From assembly GCA_007127695.1 (NCBI GenBank), contig SKYW01000203.1:1-9072 (forward strand): a DNA stretch of 9,072 bases, given 5' to 3'. The DNA is from Balneolales bacterium. GTDB taxonomy: Bacteria > Bacteroidota > Rhodothermia > Balneolales > Natronogracilivirgulaceae. The position numbers and the translations under genes are program-made. The notes below the pieces were generated by a model. It was not told the origin of the DNA. It made no database searches and was given only the letters and a program-made list of their open reading frames with translations. Shown one piece after another: positions 6,328 through 9,072 of this stretch (positions are counted from its first letter, which is position 1; every line of letters begins with the position of its first letter).

Positions 6328-7409
6328 AAAAAATCCACGAAATACCGGTCACCGAGCTGCTTAAGCAGCTTATCCGCTTTCCCAGTGTAAGTACACAGGA
6401 AAAGGACCTGGTGGATTGGCTCGAAGAACAGGTGTCCGGCACCGGCCTGCTGGAAATTGAGCGCCATGAAGACAATCTCATATTCCACCTGGGCAGCGGC
6501 CGGCCGTGGCTGTTCCTGAACTCGCATTCCGACGTGGTGCCGCCATCCGTCCGGCACGTCGGTGAACCGTTCGAACCGGTGGAAAAAGGCGGACGTATCT
6601 ACGGACGGGGCAGCACCGACGCCAAGGGGCCGGTAAGCTGCATGCTGATGGCGCTGCTGAACCTGGCAAAATCGGGCTATGAACCGCCCGGAAGGGTCTC
6701 CCTTGCCGTGACCGTGTGCGAGGAGAGTGCCGGCGAGAACAACGGTATGTTCCGGCTCCGGCAGAAAATCGAGCGTCCCGACGCCGCGCTGATCGGCGAG
6801 CCGACCCTGCTGCATCCCTGCGCCGCACAAAAGGGCCTGCTCATCCTCAAGCTGGAAACGGAAGGGGAAGCGGGACATGCGGCGCGGGTGACCGGACCCA
6901 ATGCCATCTATGAGATGGCCGCCAGCCTGCAAAAACTGCGGGACATCTCCTTCCAGGAGGAAAATCCGTTCATCGGCTCCACGCGCATCACCCCGACGAC
7001 CATCGATGGCGGCACCGCGCGCAATGCCCATCCCGATTCCTGCACGGTCCATGTCGACATCCGCACCATCCCGGAAGTACCGAATGATACGATCATTGAA
7101 CGGTTCCGGCAGGAGCTCGGTATCATGATCAGCGTCTTCAGCGACCGGTTTGTGTCCGTCAGCACCGATCCGGAGCATCCCGTATCACTTGCTGCCAAGG
7201 AGGTGACGGGCAACCCGCTTTTTGGGTCCCCGACGACCTCGGACTGGGTTTTCCTGGCGGATGTGCCCACCATCAAAATCGGTCCGGGCGACAGCAGCGA
7301 CTCCCACACGGCCAACGAATCGATCGCGGTCTCTCAGCTGGAAGAAGCGGTGCCGGCTTACGAACAGATCATCCGGCGCTATTTCGAAACGGTCAACCGG
7401 CGTTTATAA
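6324..7409 (+). CDS. argE: M20-family N-acyl-citrulline/ornithine deacylase (ArgE/DapE type)
   Basis: This is a di-zinc amidohydrolase of the M20 family. With an acylornithine carbamoyltransferase in the same operon, the likely substrate is N-acyl-citrulline, released as citrulline for ArgG. Metal-ligand and catalytic positions are visible. NSHSDVVP (66-73) gives His68 and Asp70, and GRGSTDAKGP (94-103) gives the bridging Asp99. CEES (132-135) supplies the general base Glu133 and ligand Glu134, GEP (158-160) gives Glu159, and DSHTANE (326-332) gives the last ligand, His328. The segment GHAARVTGPNAI (184-195) begins the dimerisation (lid) domain. The length of 361 aa is typical. The protein is cytosolic with no signal peptide. 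The start ATG overlaps the argB stop by four bases. DapE (succinyl-diaminopimelate desuccinylase) is a close relative. The operon context favours the arginine role, and a DapE-like preference for succinyl substrates would agree with the ArgF' specificity hint. Confidence 0.9.
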   Translation: MKKIHEIPVTELLKQLIRFPSVSTQEKDLVDWLEEQVSGTGLLEIERHEDNLIFHLGSGRPWLFLNSHSDVVPPSVRHVGEPFEPVEKGGRIYGRGSTDAKGPVSCMLMALLNLAKSGYEPPGRVSLAVTVCEESAGENNGMFRLRQKIERPDAALIGEPTLLHPCAAQKGLLILKLETEGEAGHAARVTGPNAIYEMAASLQKLRDISFQEENPFIGSTRITPTTIDGGTARNAHPDSCTVHVDIRTIPEVPNDTIIERFRQELGIMISVFSDRFVSVSTDPEHPVSLAAKEVTGNPLFGSPTTSDWVFLADVPTIKIGPGDSSDSHTANESIAVSQLEEAVPAYEQIIRRYFETVNRRL

Positions 7410-7464
7410 CCATCAACAACCGGCCCTGTCGGGATCAGAACCTCAAATGAAAAAATAGATGAAA

Positions 7465-7516
7465 CATCCATGGCCGATATTTTGGACACACAGGCAGATG
7501 ATTATATCCATGGATG
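7465..7516 (+). repeat. Perfect 9-bp inverted repeat in the argE-argH gap
   Basis: CATCCATGG (7465-7473) and CCATGGATG (7508-7516) are exact inverted copies 34 bases apart. Each contains the palindrome CCATGG, and the two palindrome centres are 40 bp apart, close to four helical turns. ATCCATGG is therefore also a direct repeat (7466-7473 and 7506-7513), and a partial third copy, TCCATG, follows at 7518-7523. The pair could be a two-site operator for a regulator or an mRNA hairpin between argE and argH. No T tract follows, so it is not an intrinsic terminator. The rest of the gap (7410-7552) is AT-rich towards argH and shows no clear promoter. Confidence 0.5.
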
Positions 7517-7552
7517 CTCCATGTGACCTCTTGAAACAAAAATTATAAACAC

Positions 7553-8956
7553 ATGAAAACCTTGTGGCAGAAGAAACGGGAAAAAGATGACCGTTCCGGT
7601 GGATCGGACCGTGCCTGGTTCTATCGTTTTACGGCCGGGGAGGACCGGGAGCTGGATCGCCGGCTAATCCCCTGTGATATCCTGGTGAACCTGGCACAGG
7701 CGCGGATGCTGCGCCGGATCGGCGTCTACGATGATGACGGATTTGCGAAGGTCTCGGAAGCGCTGAATGAGGCGTGGACAGGGTGGATGCAGGGCGAATT
7801 CGACCTGGGTCCGGATGATGAGGACGTGCACTCCGCCGTGGAGCGGTTCCTGACGGAAAAAGCGGGTCCGGACGGGGCGCGCATCCATACCGGAAGATCT
7901 CGGAATGACCAGGTGCTGGCCGACATGCGGATTTACATGAAAGATGCGGTGCTTGAGATTGCTGCGGAATGGACAGCCATAGCGGATCGGCTCGCCGAGC
8001 TGTCGGAGCAGTACAAGGGGGTCTGTTTTGCAGGCTTGACCCATACGCAGCCTGCCATGCCCCATTCGGCCGATGCCTGGGCCGCGGGGTATTACGATCT
8101 GCTGAAATCTGATGTGACGGCATTGCGAGGGGCGTATGAGCTGATCGACCAGTCACCGCTGGGCAGTGCGGCGGGTTACGGCGTGCCGCATATCCCGGTC
8201 GACCGGGAATATGTCGCGGAACTGCTGGGTTTTGCCGGGGTTCAGGTTCCGGTGGCCGCATCGCAGCTGTCGCGCGGACGCTTTGAGATGCAGCTGGCCG
8301 ATGCGCTCTCTTACGGAGCCCTCACCTTCAACCGGATGGCCGCGGATGTGGTGCTGTTCATGCATCCCTCGCTGGCGCTGGTCACCCTGAGCGAGGACCA
8401 GGTTTCGGGCAGCAGCATCATGCCGCAGAAACGGAACCCCGATGCCTGGGAGCTGATCCGCGGCGCCTACCACGACCTGGTATCCGCGCGGTCGCATCTC
8501 GCTTCCGCACCGGCAAACCTGACATCGGGATATCACCGGGACCTGCAGGTGGTCAAGAAGAGCATCATGGGCGCCCTCGAGTCCTCCCGGATGCTCGCAG
8601 GGGCGGTACGCCACGCCCTCGCCGGACTCAGTTTTGATCCGGATGCCGCTTTCCGCACACTTACGCCGGAAGTGTTTGCCACCCATGAAGCCAACAAGCT
8701 GGTTTCCGATGGGGTGCCGTTCCGCGACGCATACCGCAGGGTTGCCGCCATGCTGGAGGAAGACCGGGAGAAGAAAGCGGGATCGTTGGAACATCAGGAA
8801 AATATCGTCGCCACATACCGACATACAGGTGCGCCCGGATCAGGATTGCCCGACGCGCTGCACCGGGAAATGCAGGATCTGCGGGAGTGGATCGACCAGA
8901 AAAAAGCGCACTCGAAAAAGATCAGAAACGACCTGCTCGGAGCAGGCGGACAGTAA
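7553..8956 (+). CDS. argH: Argininosuccinate lyase
   Basis: ArgH splits argininosuccinate into arginine and fumarate, the last step of the pathway, and acts as a cytosolic tetramer. The 467-aa length is normal. The N-terminal TLWQKK (3-8) and FTAGEDRELDRRLIPCDI (26-43) match the family's opening, which supports the ATG at 7553. Further motifs are DVHSAVE (91-97), HTGRSRNDQV (112-121), THTQPAMPHS (163-172) and the superfamily signature GSSIMPQKRNP (286-296), with the catalytic serine in the mobile loop. These are followed by SGYHRDLQ (325-332). Residues 11-21 are a short polar extension (DDRSGGS) that may be variable. It is set off from argE by 143 bp, unlike the tightly packed genes before it, so it may have extra control or only looser coupling. 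No terminator is visible after it. Confidence 0.97.
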   Translation: MKTLWQKKREKDDRSGGSDRAWFYRFTAGEDRELDRRLIPCDILVNLAQARMLRRIGVYDDDGFAKVSEALNEAWTGWMQGEFDLGPDDEDVHSAVERFLTEKAGPDGARIHTGRSRNDQVLADMRIYMKDAVLEIAAEWTAIADRLAELSEQYKGVCFAGLTHTQPAMPHSADAWAAGYYDLLKSDVTALRGAYELIDQSPLGSAAGYGVPHIPVDREYVAELLGFAGVQVPVAASQLSRGRFEMQLADALSYGALTFNRMAADVVLFMHPSLALVTLSEDQVSGSSIMPQKRNPDAWELIRGAYHDLVSARSHLASAPANLTSGYHRDLQVVKKSIMGALESSRMLAGAVRHALAGLSFDPDAAFRTLTPEVFATHEANKLVSDGVPFRDAYRRVAAMLEEDREKKAGSLEHQENIVATYRHTGAPGSGLPDALHREMQDLREWIDQKKAHSKKIRNDLLGAGGQ

Positions 8957-9020
8957 ATAATCTTTGTGTCCATCACGGAATAAAAGTATCATTCAGGAAA
9001 AGGAAGAACGGAGCGAATCT

Positions 9021-9072
9021 ATGTCAGACAAGATCAAAAACAGATTTCAGGCCACGTGCCTGGGTGCGGCCA
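9021..9072 (+). CDS. 5' end of an unidentified gene; possible ADP-ribosylglycohydrolase
   Basis: The frame starts at ATG 9021, with GGAG at 9010-9013 seven bases upstream, and runs off the window after 17 codons (MSDKIKNRFQATCLGAA). The RFQ-x3-LGAA pattern recalls the opening of ADP-ribosylglycohydrolase/DraG proteins (RFxGxLLGxAxGDAxG), but 17 residues cannot settle it. It follows argH by 64 bp with no terminator between, so it may be cotranscribed. Confidence 0.35.
   Translation, partial: MSDKIKNRFQATCLGAA

Noticed and set aside
5778..7178. 466-codon open frame on the minus strand opposite argB and argE
   Set aside because: It runs antisense to two fully supported, motif-bearing genes; its translation shows no recognisable motif and fits the shadow frames common in GC-rich coding DNA.
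7459..7548. 29-codon frame in the argE-argH gap
   Set aside because: It shows no amino-acid bias, ribosome site or following terminator; not distinguishable from chance, unlike the 806-904 frame.

Overview
The window is about 57% GC by eye, with every supported gene on the + strand, and holds most of an arginine biosynthesis operon. Gene content and sequence style point to the Bacteroidota/Rhodothermota/Balneolota (FCB) assemblage. The carbamoyltransferase is the acylornithine type (ArgF'), not ordinary OTCase. The ArgG carries the HGSTGAGNDQVRFD variant that I associate with Bacteroidota-like enzymes, and the ArgH starts with an LWQK-type N-terminus. This placement is inferred from the proteins; there is no rRNA or other marker.

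Layout: (1) 1-746, the 3' part of a probable M14-type zinc carboxypeptidase, unrelated to arginine synthesis. (2) 747-1067, a 321-bp leader region. It contains a short reading frame (806-904, 32 aa) with the run Arg4-Phe-Arg3, followed by a terminator hairpin with a 10-T tract (928-964). A competing antiterminator pairing (887-910 with 924-946) overlaps the leader stop codon. This has the architecture of a ribosome-mediated transcription attenuator that senses charged tRNA-Arg, and it is the most interesting item in the window. (3) 1068-2261 argG. (4) 2287-3366, a 359-aa P-loop protein of unknown function with a dethiobiotin-synthetase-like nucleotide-binding motif. (5) 3363-4496 argC, with a Gly/Ser/Ala-rich insertion. 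(6) 4520-5557 argF', N-acyl-ornithine carbamoyltransferase. (7) 5554-6327 argB. (8) 6324-7409 argE-like M20 deacylase. (9) 7410-7552, a gap with a perfect 9-bp inverted repeat. (10) 7553-8956 argH. (11) From 9021, the first 17 codons of another gene, perhaps an ADP-ribosylglycohydrolase.

Together ArgB, ArgC, ArgF', ArgE, ArgG and ArgH cover phosphorylation and reduction of N-acyl-glutamate, carbamoylation of N-acyl-ornithine, deacylation to citrulline, and conversion of citrulline to arginine. The N-acyltransferase that starts the pathway and the ArgD aminotransferase are not in the window. A Thr at the substrate-specificity position of ArgF', where acetyl-specific enzymes have Glu, suggests that the acyl group may be succinyl. 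The genes from the P-loop protein through argE are joined by overlapping or near-overlapping stop/start codons. This implies one mRNA with translational coupling, with the Arg-codon leader as its likely control point.
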